Source: JAAURS01 sp031362245 (lineage in GTDB: Bacteria > Cyanobacteriota > Cyanobacteriia > Thermosynechococcales > Thermosynechococcaceae). From it: a stretch of 17,624 bases of DNA. Positions 1-7,300 of the stretch are shown in pieces (position 1 is the stretch's first letter; every line of letters begins with the position of its first letter). Below the pieces are notes generated by a model. That model had not been told where the DNA came from, made no database searches, and saw only the letters and a program-made list of their open reading frames with translations. The stretch covers positions 1 through 17,624 of the forward strand of contig JANLSD010000163.1 of assembly GCA_031362245.1 (NCBI GenBank), given 5' to 3'. The position numbers and the translations under genes were made by a program.

Positions 1-57
1 CTTAAAAAGGGGGACTAAAACCAATTCCCCCCTTTTTAAGGGGGGCTAGGGGGGATC
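1..57. repeat. G/C-run inverted repeat, cut by the window edge
   Basis: CTTAAAAAGGGGG (1-13) is the exact reverse complement of 28-40, with a 14-base loop. The right arm then continues as GGGGGCTAGGGGGGATCGAG. The same right arm, nearly base for base, recurs at 17473-17502, so this is a member of a dispersed family. The far left arm lies outside the window. It sits just downstream of flv3 on the minus strand and could help stop transcription, but it has no U-run. Confidence 0.7.
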
Positions 58-104
58 GAGTGTAACAATTTTCTGGGAAGATAATCATTTGTGATCTACC
101 ATCC

Positions 105-1835
105 TTAATAATAATTGCCCACCTTCCGGTGATGCACCGCCGTCTGTCCCTCAGGATTAGACACCCGTCCCGCCGTGACTTGACTGTACACCAGCCAATG
201 ATCGCTACATTCCATGCGGCTCACCACTTCACATTCGATATAGGCCAATGCCTCCGTCAGAATGGGGCTACCGTTAAGGGCGACCTGGGTTTTAATCCCC
301 GCAAATCGATCGGCCCCTGGTGGAAACCGCTTCAGAAAGTGTTTCATCAGCCCTAAATGATTGCCTTCTTCGAGGGTGTTTAGAACAAAGCGATCGCCCA
401 CCTGCATCAGCGATTCAATGGCCCGATCCTTGGCCACTGCCACCGTAAAACCAAGGGGTTCAAAGCTCGCCTGCGTGACCCAAGAGGCTAACATGGCCCC
501 GGTCACGTCCCCTTTCTTGGCGGTAATAATATACAGCCCACCGGAAAGCCGCCCCAATGCCTTTTCCAGATCGCTGTTGATGGACTTTTGAGCTTTGATT
601 TTGCGATCGCGCACTAAAATCTGACCCAAGTCAGTCCCTGCTTCTTCACAAAGCTGATAGGTCATATCCGTGGGCGTGGTCTTAATGCGGATAGGTTCAA
701 AGCCTAGGGTGAGTCCTAAATCGCGGAATTGGTTGACCAGCGGATCGATCGGCTCATCATCGCCACCGTAGGCTTCAAACAGCCCTATGGTTTGCTTGGC
801 CTTCACCGCCGCCAGCAGCGTCCCTAAAGCGGCTTTGGCTACGGTGCCTACCGCGCCAGAACTGGGCGGCGCACAAAGTACTAATCCCTGAGCGCGACTG
901 GCGAGTTCTCCCACTTCCTGGGGTTCAGCGGATTTGAGATCCATCATTTCAACGGCGACTTCGGTTTTGGTGATGCCTCGGGAGATCGCCTGGGAGAGGC
1001 GATCGCTATAGCCATAATCCGACACATAAAACACCGCCACCGTCGCCTCAGATTTTGCCTTGGCCTGACTCCATTCTCGATAGTTTTGAGTCAGCACTTT
1101 GACGTTGTGAGACAGCAATGGCCCATGCCCCGTCGCAATCAGTTCCACAGCGGGCAACTCATCCATCCGCTTCATGGCAGACAGCACAGAGCGGGCATTG
1201 GGAGCCATCAAGCAGTCATAGTAAAACCGGAAGTCCGGCATAATAGCGTTGAGATCGGCATCAAAGGTATCTTCAGTGCAGTAGTGCAGTCCAAAGGCAT
1301 CACAGGTATAGAGGATGCTGGTTTTGGCATCGTAGGTAAAGATGGTGTCTGGCCAGTGAAGGTTGGGGGCCATCACAAACTCCAGCACATGGCCATTGCC
1401 AAGGTCTAGCTTGTCAGCATTTTTGACCACAATCCGCTCAAAAGGTTGGTGTACCAAGTCTTCTAAGAACTGAATGGCCACCTTCGAGGCCACAATCGTA
1501 ATGTGCGGCGCAAGTTTTAAAATATCTGCCACTAACCCACTATGGTCAGGCTCGGTGTGGCTTACCACCAAGTAATCTAGGGTTGCAGGGTCAATGACGC
1601 CTGTGAGGGTATCTAGGTAAAGCTGACGAAATTTTTCGTGGGAGGTATCAACGAGGGCTTTTTTTTCGCCACGGATCACAAAAGAGTTATAGGTGGTGCC
1701 GTTTTGGAGGCCAAATTCAATATCAAAGCGATCACGTTCCCAATCCAGCGATCGAATGACAGTGGTGTCTGGAGCAATCTCTAAAGTCTGAGTGGTTAAC
1801 CGTTTTGTTGGAATTGGCTGTACTGCTGTTGTCAC
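105..1835 (-). CDS. flv3: Flavodiiron (A-type flavo-)protein, Flv3-like
   Basis: Family role: cyanobacterial flavodiiron proteins reduce O2 to water with electrons from the photosynthetic chain, protecting photosystem I; Flv3 usually acts with Flv1. Numbering from GTG 1835 (576 aa), the domains are a metallo-beta-lactamase-like diiron domain (about 15-255), flavodoxin (about 265-415) and a C-terminal flavin reductase domain (about 430-576). The diiron ligands are all visible: H93-x-E95-x-D97, H160, D179 and H237. This fits Flv3/Flv4 rather than the ligand-poor Flv1/Flv2, and the text RDRFDIEFGLQNGTTYNSF is Flv3-like from memory. Start: the longest frame begins at ATG 1868, but GTG 1835 has AGGGAGG (1844-1850) eight bases upstream, and its N-terminus lines up with the short leader I recall for Flv3. 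No Flv1 gene lies in the window. Confidence 0.88.
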   Translation of the reverse strand: MTTAVQPIPTKRLTTQTLEIAPDTTVIRSLDWERDRFDIEFGLQNGTTYNSFVIRGEKKALVDTSHEKFRQLYLDTLTGVIDPATLDYLVVSHTEPDHSGLVADILKLAPHITIVASKVAIQFLEDLVHQPFERIVVKNADKLDLGNGHVLEFVMAPNLHWPDTIFTYDAKTSILYTCDAFGLHYCTEDTFDADLNAIMPDFRFYYDCLMAPNARSVLSAMKRMDELPAVELIATGHGPLLSHNVKVLTQNYREWSQAKAKSEATVAVFYVSDYGYSDRLSQAISRGITKTEVAVEMMDLKSAEPQEVGELASRAQGLVLCAPPSSGAVGTVAKAALGTLLAAVKAKQTIGLFEAYGGDDEPIDPLVNQFRDLGLTLGFEPIRIKTTPTDMTYQLCEEAGTDLGQILVRDRKIKAQKSINSDLEKALGRLSGGLYIITAKKGDVTGAMLASWVTQASFEPLGFTVAVAKDRAIESLMQVGDRFVLNTLEEGNHLGLMKHFLKRFPPGADRFAGIKTQVALNGSPILTEALAYIECEVVSRMECSDHWLVYSQVTAGRVSNPEGQTAVHHRKVGNYY

Positions 1836-1843
1836 CCTGAAGA

Positions 1844-1850
1844 CCTCCCT
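1844..1850 (-). promoter_or_regulatory. Ribosome binding site deciding the flv3 start
   Basis: On the minus strand AGGGAGG lies eight bases before GTG 1835 and is the best Shine-Dalgarno match near either candidate start. ATG 1868 has only AGGGTAG about 17 bases upstream, which is too far. It supports a protein eleven residues shorter than the longest reading. Confidence 0.65.
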
Positions 1851-1930
1851 TGCCTGGACTGCTTTCATGGTAATTCAGTTTCTACCCTGAACCGATTGAG
1901 ATTGCCTATGGGTTAGGGTCAAATTTTTAA

Positions 1931-1962
1931 TCAAAAAATAAGGGCGCAATGCATGTGCGCCC
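1931..1962 (-). terminator. Rho-independent terminator built from a repeat hairpin
   Basis: Read on the minus strand, GGGCGCA, a 7-base loop and TGCGCCC (1942-1962) are followed at once by TTATTTTTT. It lies after the VirB10-like gene and before flv3, so it should end the upstream transcript. The hairpin core resembles that of the foldback at 3975-4024 (GGGCGCAATGC), suggesting a dispersed repeat serving as terminator. Confidence 0.6.
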
Positions 1963-1981
1963 CTACAGTAGAAGATTCCGG

Positions 1982-2671
1982 TTAATATGCGCCGCTGACC
2001 ACTAGGTCTGAATCAAAGGTGAGGGTTAAGGGGTCTTCGGGGCGAACCACGATGACCTCAGTTTTTTTCCGGCCTGCGATCAGATACCCTGCCAGAGCAC
2101 CTGCCCCAGCACCCGCCAGCGTTTTGAAGACCCCTGGTCGAGTCACAATACTAGAGATCAGGACAGATGCGCCACCCCCCACTAAAGCACCCTGCCAGAT
2201 TGGATCGGTATTCGTTCCTTTTTGGATCTTTTTGCGGTAGTTCACGACGTTGGTGCGAGCATTGATATTGCGTTCGGTGCCGTCTCTAAAAAGAATGCGC
2301 CGCGCCACAAACTGAGTCCCATCTTGGGCAGGTCTAAATTCACCCAAAATTCTGGTGTCTCTTGGAATTAATACCGTGCCAGACTGCGATCGCACTGCGT
2401 CTCGGGTAATCATTGCCACTGCGACGGTTTCATCCGGCATCACAATGATTTTTTTGCCATCCGGCTGCTCAATTTCGACGGTGGTACCTTGTCTCACCCG
2501 TCCCGAAGAACTTTGTGAAATCGTATTGTTTAAAAAACCACTATTGTTTTGTTGTGCAAAAATCTCAGCGTCTGCCGGACGCTCAAACCCAACAAGGGGA
2601 GCAATGGTTGCAGCGCCAAGGCTAAAGGCTGTCAAAACCGCAAAACTAGAATGCCAGTGCTGTTTCAGCAT
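1982..2671 (-). CDS. Secreted/anchored protein with VirB10/TrbI-like motif
   Basis: 229 aa, function unknown. Residues 8-25 are hydrophobic and end near ADA-E (33-36), a plausible signal peptide with an AxA cleavage site. Residues 100-112 read TVLIPRDTRILGEF-like, resembling the start of the periplasmic beta-domain of VirB10/TrbI-type proteins. Residues 161-200 form a glycine-rich hydrophobic stretch (GALVGGG... AGAGAGALAGYLIAG) that could be a glycine-zipper membrane segment. The tail PEDPLTLTFDSDLVV is also like that family. The protein is far shorter than true VirB10, and no other secretion or conjugation gene is near, so it is more likely a cell-envelope protein sharing the fold than a conjugation component. 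ATG 2671 has AGGAG about 11 bases upstream. A strong terminator follows. Confidence 0.75.
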   Translation of the reverse strand: MLKQHWHSSFAVLTAFSLGAATIAPLVGFERPADAEIFAQQNNSGFLNNTISQSSSGRVRQGTTVEIEQPDGKKIIVMPDETVAVAMITRDAVRSQSGTVLIPRDTRILGEFRPAQDGTQFVARRILFRDGTERNINARTNVVNYRKKIQKGTNTDPIWQGALVGGGASVLISSIVTRPGVFKTLAGAGAGALAGYLIAGRKKTEVIVVRPEDPLTLTFDSDLVVSGAY

Positions 2672-2856
2672 AAAAATAATTCTCCTATGTAGCTCGGGAA
2701 CACCCAGTTGTACCCTGTGATTGACACTGGGTAAACCATTAACAACGTTAGTCTCAGACTTTACGACAGAATCTGTACAGATACCATTGCTTCTGACCCT
2801 AATTCACCATAGAAGTTCCGCATGTTCAGGACACTCAGCAGACCTAGGGCCAAACC

Positions 2857-3330
2857 TTAAGCCAAAATTGCCGTGCCTTGCCAATAGTGATTAAGCTGTT
2901 GGCAATGGTCATGGGCCAGTTCATCTATCGGAATTTGACTCGGAACAAAAGCCGCTACCTCACAAATTTCTTGCGTATCACTAATGTAGAGCTGCCCCTC
3001 AACCTTGACCTCTACCGTAGTGCAGATTGAGTGAAATCGAGGATCCCGATGGGGCGCAGAATAAACACCCACGATTCGCCCAATCTGCGTCACCGTTAGT
3101 CCCGTTTCTTCTAACAGCTCCCGTGCGATCGTGGTGGGGATATCTTCGCCCCATTCCACCATGCCCCCCGGTAGGCTCCAGCAACCATTGTCACGACGCC
3201 GCACCAAGACAATGCGACCATCCGCTAGCACTGGGACCATCACAACACCACACACTGGGTGGCGAAGGATCAGTTTTATTGTGGACTGAATCCAAGCCCA
3301 CTGTAAATTTATGCGACTGAGCCAACCCAC
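2857..3330 (-). CDS. Nudix hydrolase
   Basis: 157 aa. Nudix enzymes split nucleoside diphosphates linked to another group, often cleaning up oxidised nucleotides or cofactors. The full 23-residue Nudix box runs from G56 to L78: G56-x5-E62-x7-R70-E71-x2-E74-E75-x-G77. The core fold is at about 26-145. The substrate cannot be told from the sequence. The start is GTG 3330, with AGGGGAGA seven bases upstream. The first 22 bases overlap the 3' end of the peroxiredoxin gene, so the two are probably co-transcribed and translationally coupled. The pairing of a peroxidase with a Nudix enzyme suggests an oxidative-stress role, which is inference. Confidence 0.87.
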   Translation of the reverse strand: MGWLSRINLQWAWIQSTIKLILRHPVCGVVMVPVLADGRIVLVRRRDNGCWSLPGGMVEWGEDIPTTIARELLEETGLTVTQIGRIVGVYSAPHRDPRFHSICTTVEVKVEGQLYISDTQEICEVAAFVPSQIPIDELAHDHCQQLNHYWQGTAILA

Positions 3331-3788
3331 GCTGCAATCTCCCCTAACAACGTTTCAGCATGAGTTTCGGCTTTAACTTTGCGATAGATTTTCGCAATAT
3401 TCCCCGTTGGATCAATCACAAAGGTCTGCCGGAACACACCCTCAAAGGATTTCCCCATAAACTTCTTAGGGCCATAGCTTTCATAGGTCGTTGCGACGGT
3501 GCCATCAGGATCGCACAGCAGCATAAAAGGAAGATCAAACTTGCGAATAAATTTCTGGTGGGAGGCTTCATTGTCTGTGCTAATGCCTAAAACCTGCACA
3601 TTTTGGGCGGCAAAGGCTTCATGGTGATCCCGAAATCCACAGGCTTCTTTCGTACAGCCAGGGGTGTTGTCTCGTGGATAAAAGTAGAGAATGACCCACT
3701 GACCCAGAAAATCAGTCAGGTTAGTCGGTTCGCCTTGGGCATTATTCAGGGTAAAGGTCGGAGCGGGAAAGCCAATCTGAATACTCAT
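3309..3788 (-). CDS. bcp: Peroxiredoxin, PrxQ/Bcp type
   Basis: 159 aa, the normal length for this family. It reduces hydrogen peroxide and organic peroxides using thioredoxin. The active-site stretch YPRDNTPGCTKEACGFRD carries the peroxidatic Cys45 in the TPGC motif and the resolving Cys50 five residues later, the PrxQ arrangement. The whole chain is a thioredoxin-fold AhpC/TSA domain. No signal peptide is visible, so it should be cytoplasmic or loosely thylakoid-associated as in other cyanobacteria. ATG 3788 has only a weak Shine-Dalgarno. Its 3' end overlaps the Nudix gene by 22 bases. Confidence 0.92.
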   Translation of the reverse strand: MSIQIGFPAPTFTLNNAQGEPTNLTDFLGQWVILYFYPRDNTPGCTKEACGFRDHHEAFAAQNVQVLGISTDNEASHQKFIRKFDLPFMLLCDPDGTVATTYESYGPKKFMGKSFEGVFRQTFVIDPTGNIAKIYRKVKAETHAETLLGEIAAWVGSVA

Positions 3789-3938
3789 AGCCCAAATGGT
3801 TTGTAGTTACTGTGGTGAATCCAGTATTGTCTCTCATTGTAAGCATTCTAGGGGTGAAGGGGAAGCTAGGACGCCAAGCAAACAATGAGGATCTCAAGCG
3901 TTCTGGCCGATGATTTTCTCCGCGATGTCAGAATACGG

Positions 3939-4051
3939 CGATAGGATAACAGATAGCAGTTTTCAGGAATGGAGCACAGCATCTTGTGGGGGCGCAATGC
4001 CTTGCGCCCCCACAAGATGCTGTGGTTCACACAAAAACTGTTGTCCTATCG
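3939..4051. repeat. 113-bp foldback repeat with a perfect 23-bp stem
   Basis: The inner arms 3975-3997 and 4002-4024 are perfect complements (CACAGCATCTTG...GGGGGCGCAA) around a TGCC loop. The outer arms 3939-3952 and 4038-4051 (CGATAGGATAACAG and its complement) match at 13 of 14 positions. The structure ends 12 bases before the start of the small membrane protein. The core GGGCGCAATGC is shared with the hairpin at 1942-1962. It looks like a non-coding mobile or REP-type element. Confidence 0.8.
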
Positions 4052-4063
4052 CAACCAAACACT

Positions 4064-4249
4064 ATGGCCTTTTTTCGACAATATATTGCACCCTTATTTA
4101 TTGTTTTGATTTTTCTAGTAGCGTTATTAGCCGTCACCGCCAGAGCCTTTTTACCCTCAGATATGGCCCAGCCCGCTCCCATTGAGGAGGTGGTAGCCCA
4201 GCCTCAACAGGCCGCACAACCTCTCGCACCAACGCTTTCTCGTGGCTAA
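4064..4249 (+). CDS. Small single-span membrane protein, function unknown
   Basis: 61 aa from ATG 4064. Residues 8-28 (APLFIVLIFLVALLAV) form one clear transmembrane helix after a short positive N-terminus. The rest is rich in Pro, Gln and Ala and probably disordered. The frame is open further upstream to 3986, but that part runs through the hairpin repeat and is unlikely to be translated. No strong Shine-Dalgarno is visible. The last 8 bases overlap the GTG start of the GNAT gene, which suggests coupling and supports it as a real gene. I do not recognise the family. Confidence 0.6.
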   Translation: MAFFRQYIAPLFIVLIFLVALLAVTARAFLPSDMAQPAPIEEVVAQPQQAAQPLAPTLSRG

Positions 4250-4733
4250 GGTTTCGGATCTGGAGACATCACCCTATCGCTATTGGACGGGCAAACGCGC
4301 TGACCAAAAGCTTTTATTGAAGTTTTTGCATCAAGCCTATCAAGAGCTTTGCCCTACGGCGGAGCTGAGTCATCTTGAACAAACGGTTCAGCAGCTCTGG
4401 TCAGACCCTGTAGGACTCTGGTTTATTGACGCTAGGCTGCCTGACGGCTTGGGGCAGACCTTGGGCTGTCTCTGGCTAGGGAATGCCATTGACCAGGTGA
4501 GCGGCGATCGCTACACCCACATTTTCCTGTTGTACATAAACCCTGACCATCGACGGCTTGGCTTAGGTACTGTGCTTATGGAGCACGCGGAAGCGTGGGC
4601 AATACAGCAGGGGAATGGACAGATTGGGCTTCATGTCTTTGTCGATAACCTGCCAGCCCATGCCCTCTATCGACGGTTGGGCTACACTTCCCAAGCCATT
4701 TTTTTACGGAAGCACTTGAGTTCCCTGACCTAG
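4242..4733 (+). CDS. GNAT-family N-acetyltransferase
   Basis: 163 aa. GNAT enzymes move an acetyl group from acetyl-CoA to an amine; the substrate here is unknown. The acetyl-CoA binding motif A is YINPDHRRLGLGTVLMEHAEAWA (98-120), with the R-x-x-G-x-G core at 104-109. Motif B shows as NLPAHALYRRLGY (136-148), including Y143. The upstream half (20-95) fits the N-terminal strands and helices. The start is GTG 4242, inside the overlap with the preceding small membrane gene and without its own Shine-Dalgarno, so translation probably depends on that gene. Confidence 0.82.
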   Translation: MAKVSDLETSPYRYWTGKRADQKLLLKFLHQAYQELCPTAELSHLEQTVQQLWSDPVGLWFIDARLPDGLGQTLGCLWLGNAIDQVSGDRYTHIFLLYINPDHRRLGLGTVLMEHAEAWAIQQGNGQIGLHVFVDNLPAHALYRRLGYTSQAIFLRKHLSSLT

Positions 4734-4821
4734 ACCATCACTGAATAAACATTATCCCCACTGGCACAGGGACAACGACGGATACCTAGCGCAATGTAAC
4801 TTCGTGAAACGTTAGCATTTG

Positions 4822-4858
4822 ATGGTATCTCTACGTAAATTTACGGTAGGAGATCCAT
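4822..4858. repeat. Imperfect extended palindrome upstream of a short hypothetical gene
   Basis: The centre CGTAAATTTACG (4834-4845) is a perfect 12-bp palindrome. The arms continue imperfectly: ATGGTATCTCTAC on the left against GTAGGAGATCCAT on the right. It lies in the 157-bp gap after the GNAT gene. It could be a dimeric-regulator operator or a small foldback; nothing visible decides between these. Confidence 0.45.
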
Positions 4859-4887
4859 ACGTTTAAGGGCATTCTAGCTTTATCCCC

Positions 4888-4913
4888 AGCGTGACTCACC
4901 CTAATGTCACGCT
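4888..4913. repeat. Perfect 8-bp inverted repeat before the 78-aa ORF
   Basis: AGCGTGAC (4888-4895) and GTCACGCT (4906-4913) are exact complements with a 10-base loop, ending 13 bases before ATG 4927. In mRNA this could form a hairpin near the ribosome binding region. The alternative GTG start at 4891 lies inside it. Confidence 0.5.
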
Positions 4914-4926
4914 CAAAGTGAAGCCT

Positions 4927-5163
4927 ATGAATAATTCACCCTTTCCTATCCCTCAAGATTCCCAACATTTGTCGGTATTGTACAAACAGCTTGTGATTAG
5001 CCTAAAGTTTCATCATGGTCAGACGCTCTGCCAGCTCCCTCGCGATTTAGCACTCCAGGCAATCAATGAAGTGTGGGAATCTTGCAACTCAAAGCCCGTA
5101 ACTCAATCTGACACTCAATCTGATACTCAATCTGTCACTCAAGACAATCCACCTCACGCTTAA
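4927..5163 (+). CDS. Hypothetical 78-aa protein with a Gln/Ser/Thr repeat tail
   Basis: Function unknown. Residues 16-56 look like ordered amphipathic helices (SVLYKQLVISLKFHHGQ, LPRDLALQAINEVWESC). The tail holds TQSD-type repeats encoded by a 12-bp unit ACTCAATCTGAC present about 3.5 times (5101-5142). I chose ATG 4927 over the in-frame GTG 4891 because the latter sits inside a perfect hairpin; neither has a convincing Shine-Dalgarno. A 7-bp inverted repeat (5152-5158 with 5169-5175) spans the stop codon. Confidence 0.45.
   Translation: MNNSPFPIPQDSQHLSVLYKQLVISLKFHHGQTLCQLPRDLALQAINEVWESCNSKPVTQSDTQSDTQSVTQDNPPHA
5101..5142 (+). repeat. 12-bp tandem repeat, about 3.5 copies
   Basis: The units are ACTCAATCTGAC, ACTCAATCTGAT, ACTCAATCTGTC and then ACTCAA. 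They are in frame and encode repeated TQSD/TQSV. Short in-frame repeats like this can change copy number by slippage. Confidence 0.85.
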
Positions 5164-5251
5164 TCTAACGTGAGGAATCTAATTCACCCATTGATTTTCA
5201 GCGATGAAGCGGAATGTTTTTTGTCTGTCATAACATCGATTCTCTGCCTTT

Positions 5252-6010
5252 ATGCCAGAAACTGTACCCGTTTTAGTAGAGCATCGCAGGGTACAGGGGC
5301 TTCCCTTTTCATTAGAACTCCCACTCTTAGGCATCCATTTATGGTCTGCACACACTGATCCAGAGAACGATCCGGCGATCAACGTTTCTGCTCTCCTCAG
5401 CCTTGATGAGCAAGCAAGAGCCGAGCGCTACATTGTGGCGAAAGCCCGCAGGCAGTTTGTTGAAGTTCGAGGACTGCTTCGTATTTTACTGGGGGCTTAC
5501 CTTCAACGCGATCCCGCCAGCCTAGAGTTTATCTATTCTGCCAACGGTAAACCGTCCCTCTCTGCTACCAGTAGCGGTGAATCAGTCCAGTTTAATGTTT
5601 CCCATTCCCAGACGCAGGTCCTCTATGCCTTTAGCGCTGACCAAGCCATTGGGGTGGATATTGAAGGGGTGAATCCGCTCATTAGCTATATCGATTTGGC
5701 CCATCGCATCTGTACCCCTCAAGAGCAAAGGGTTTTTGACCAGTTGCCACCCTCACAGCAGGCTCAAGCTTTTTATAAAATTTGGACCCGCAAGGAAGCA
5801 TTGGTGAAGTTGGGGGGCGATCGCCTCTACGAAAAGCTCTCCATCTTTGAAGTCCCAGCCCATGCTACGGCGTGCAGTTATTGGATCCAAGCCGAAGACC
5901 GCCGAATATGGCTCCAGGATTTAGAACTGGTGGAGGGGTTTGAAGGAGCGATCGCCTTATCCACCCCACCTGAGCACATCATCTACCACCAATGGCTCCA
6001 CAATATCTAG
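5252..6010 (+). CDS. 4'-phosphopantetheinyl transferase, Sfp/HetI type
   Basis: 252 aa, the usual length for the Sfp/HetI group. It moves the phosphopantetheine arm from coenzyme A to a serine of carrier proteins used in fatty acid, polyketide or non-ribosomal peptide synthesis. The signature motifs are FNVSHS (114-119), GVDIE (134-138; Mg-binding D136 and E138) and WTRKEALVK (178-186; E182 and K186). In cyanobacteria a single broad-range enzyme of this type often serves all carrier proteins. No synthase gene is close, so this looks like a housekeeping copy. ATG 5252 has no strong Shine-Dalgarno. It converges with chlP across a shared terminator. Confidence 0.9.
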   Translation: MPETVPVLVEHRRVQGLPFSLELPLLGIHLWSAHTDPENDPAINVSALLSLDEQARAERYIVAKARRQFVEVRGLLRILLGAYLQRDPASLEFIYSANGKPSLSATSSGESVQFNVSHSQTQVLYAFSADQAIGVDIEGVNPLISYIDLAHRICTPQEQRVFDQLPPSQQAQAFYKIWTRKEALVKLGGDRLYEKLSIFEVPAHATACSYWIQAEDRRIWLQDLELVEGFEGAIALSTPPEHIIYHQWLHNI

Positions 6011-6016
6011 ACATCA

Positions 6017-6052
6017 AAAAACCTTACTGTCGTTGATAACAGCAAGGCTTTT
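6017..6052. terminator. Bidirectional rho-independent terminator
   Basis: CCTTACTGT (6022-6030) pairs with ACAGCAAGG (6039-6047) with one mismatch and an 8-base loop, flanked by AAAAAA on the left and TTTT on the right. On the minus strand the stem is followed by TTTTTT (6021-6016), which is stronger for chlP. On the plus strand the T-run is shorter. It lies between two convergent genes. Confidence 0.65.
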
Positions 6053-6076
6053 AAAGAGGGAAAGAACCCGTCTAAA

Positions 6077-7300
6077 CTAGGGCGCTAGCGCATTGCCCCG
6101 TAGCAAGCTACCAATGGTCTTAGCCGTAATCTTAAGCTGGGTCAGGGGATTGGCAGGCACCACGGTTTTGTAGAGGTAACTGTCAAAGGTAAGGCGCTGA
6201 ACATCGATGTCAGAGCACATTTCCACAAAGGCTTCCCGCGTCGCATCAGAGCGATAGAACACCCGTTGCAGAATGTCCAACACGAAATAGGTGATGCCGT
6301 ACTCTTTGTCCCATTTCTTGATGTAAGCCTTCAGGTCGGCTTCGGTAGGTACCTTCGCGCCGTTTTCAGAACGTGCCACAATCATCTCAGCACACATCCG
6401 CCCTGACTTTGCGGCAAAGTAGATGCCTTCGCCAGAAGACTTGGTGACGTAGCCCGCCGCATCCCCTACAAGGGCAATCCGACCCACCACACGGCGAGGT
6501 CTGGGATGCTCAGGGATGGGATGGGCTTCGACCTTGATGATTTCGCCACCCTGGAGTCGATGGGCCGCACGGGCACGAATCCCTGCCTGAAGCTTCTTGA
6601 TATCGGCCTTATGCACCTGCATGGTGCCAGTACCCACCGCAACGTGGTCGTATTTAGGGAATACCCAGGCGTAGAAGTCTGTGGAGACATCGTCACCCAC
6701 ATACATTTCGGCAAGGTCTTCGTAGTAGGCCATCTGCTTATCTGGCAGACGGATACGCTCTTGGAAGGCGATCGCAAAGTTATAGTCACCCGCGTCCATT
6801 TCCTTGGCAATCCGAGAATTGGCCCCATCAGCACCAATCACCAAATCCACTTCCAAGGACTTCATTTCGCCAGCGGTATTCCCGCTCGAAAAGTCAGCAT
6901 AGTGCAGCACATAGGGAGCCGTGCTGCTGCTGGGGATCTCCATCTTGTTGACGATGCCGTTGATGAGTTTGGCACCCAGGCTTACAGCGCGATCGCGGAG
7001 GAACCCGTCCAGCACCTCACGGCGGCACATGCCAATATATTCCCCATCCTTGAGGGTTCCGCCAATATTGACCTCAACGTTAGAGGGCGAAATCATCTTC
7101 ATTTTCCGCACCTGACGGTCAATGATACTGGGCGGCAATCCAAATTCTTCCACCATACACAGCGGAATCGCACCGCCGCAGGGCTTCACGTTGTCTAGCT
7201 TACGCTCAAACAGAAAAGTCTCAATGCCCGCTTTTGCAAGCGTCTCAGCCGCAGATGAACCGGCTGGCCCTGACCCGACCACAGCAACCCGTAATGTCAA
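6077..7300 (-). CDS. chlP: Geranylgeranyl reductase
   Basis: It uses NADPH to reduce geranylgeranyl groups to phytyl for chlorophyll a, tocopherol and phylloquinone synthesis. Numbering from TTG 7300 gives 407 aa, the length I recall for cyanobacterial ChlP. The FAD-binding GSGPAG is at 9-14, ADG at 157-159 and GDAAG at 279-283. The stretch LFERKLDNVKPCGGAIPLCMV is typical of ChlP. Start: the frame opens four codons earlier at TTG 7312, but GGAGG lies inside that extension five bases before TTG 7300, and the resulting MTLRVAVVGSGPAG matches the family N-terminus. It diverges from petH across about 450 bp. Confidence 0.95.
   Translation of the reverse strand: MTLRVAVVGSGPAGSSAAETLAKAGIETFLFERKLDNVKPCGGAIPLCMVEEFGLPPSIIDRQVRKMKMISPSNVEVNIGGTLKDGEYIGMCRREVLDGFLRDRAVSLGAKLINGIVNKMEIPSSSTAPYVLHYADFSSGNTAGEMKSLEVDLVIGADGANSRIAKEMDAGDYNFAIAFQERIRLPDKQMAYYEDLAEMYVGDDVSTDFYAWVFPKYDHVAVGTGTMQVHKADIKKLQAGIRARAAHRLQGGEIIKVEAHPIPEHPRPRRVVGRIALVGDAAGYVTKSSGEGIYFAAKSGRMCAEMIVARSENGAKVPTEADLKAYIKKWDKEYGITYFVLDILQRVFYRSDATREAFVEMCSDIDVQRLTFDSYLYKTVVPANPLTQLKITAKTIGSLLRGNALAP

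Noticed and set aside
1982..2671. Part of a conjugation or type IV secretion system
   Set aside because: Only a short VirB10/TrbI-like motif is present and no other transfer gene is nearby; an envelope protein is more likely.
3910..4185. 91-aa frame running through the 3939-4051 foldback
   Set aside because: Most of it is the palindromic repeat in translation, Cys-rich as expected from that DNA; the overlapping frame with a clean membrane helix is a better gene.
6506..7198. 230-aa open frame on the plus strand opposite chlP
   Set aside because: It lies wholly antisense to the clearly coding chlP, and its sequence has no recognisable domain and many His/Val shadows of the sense codons.
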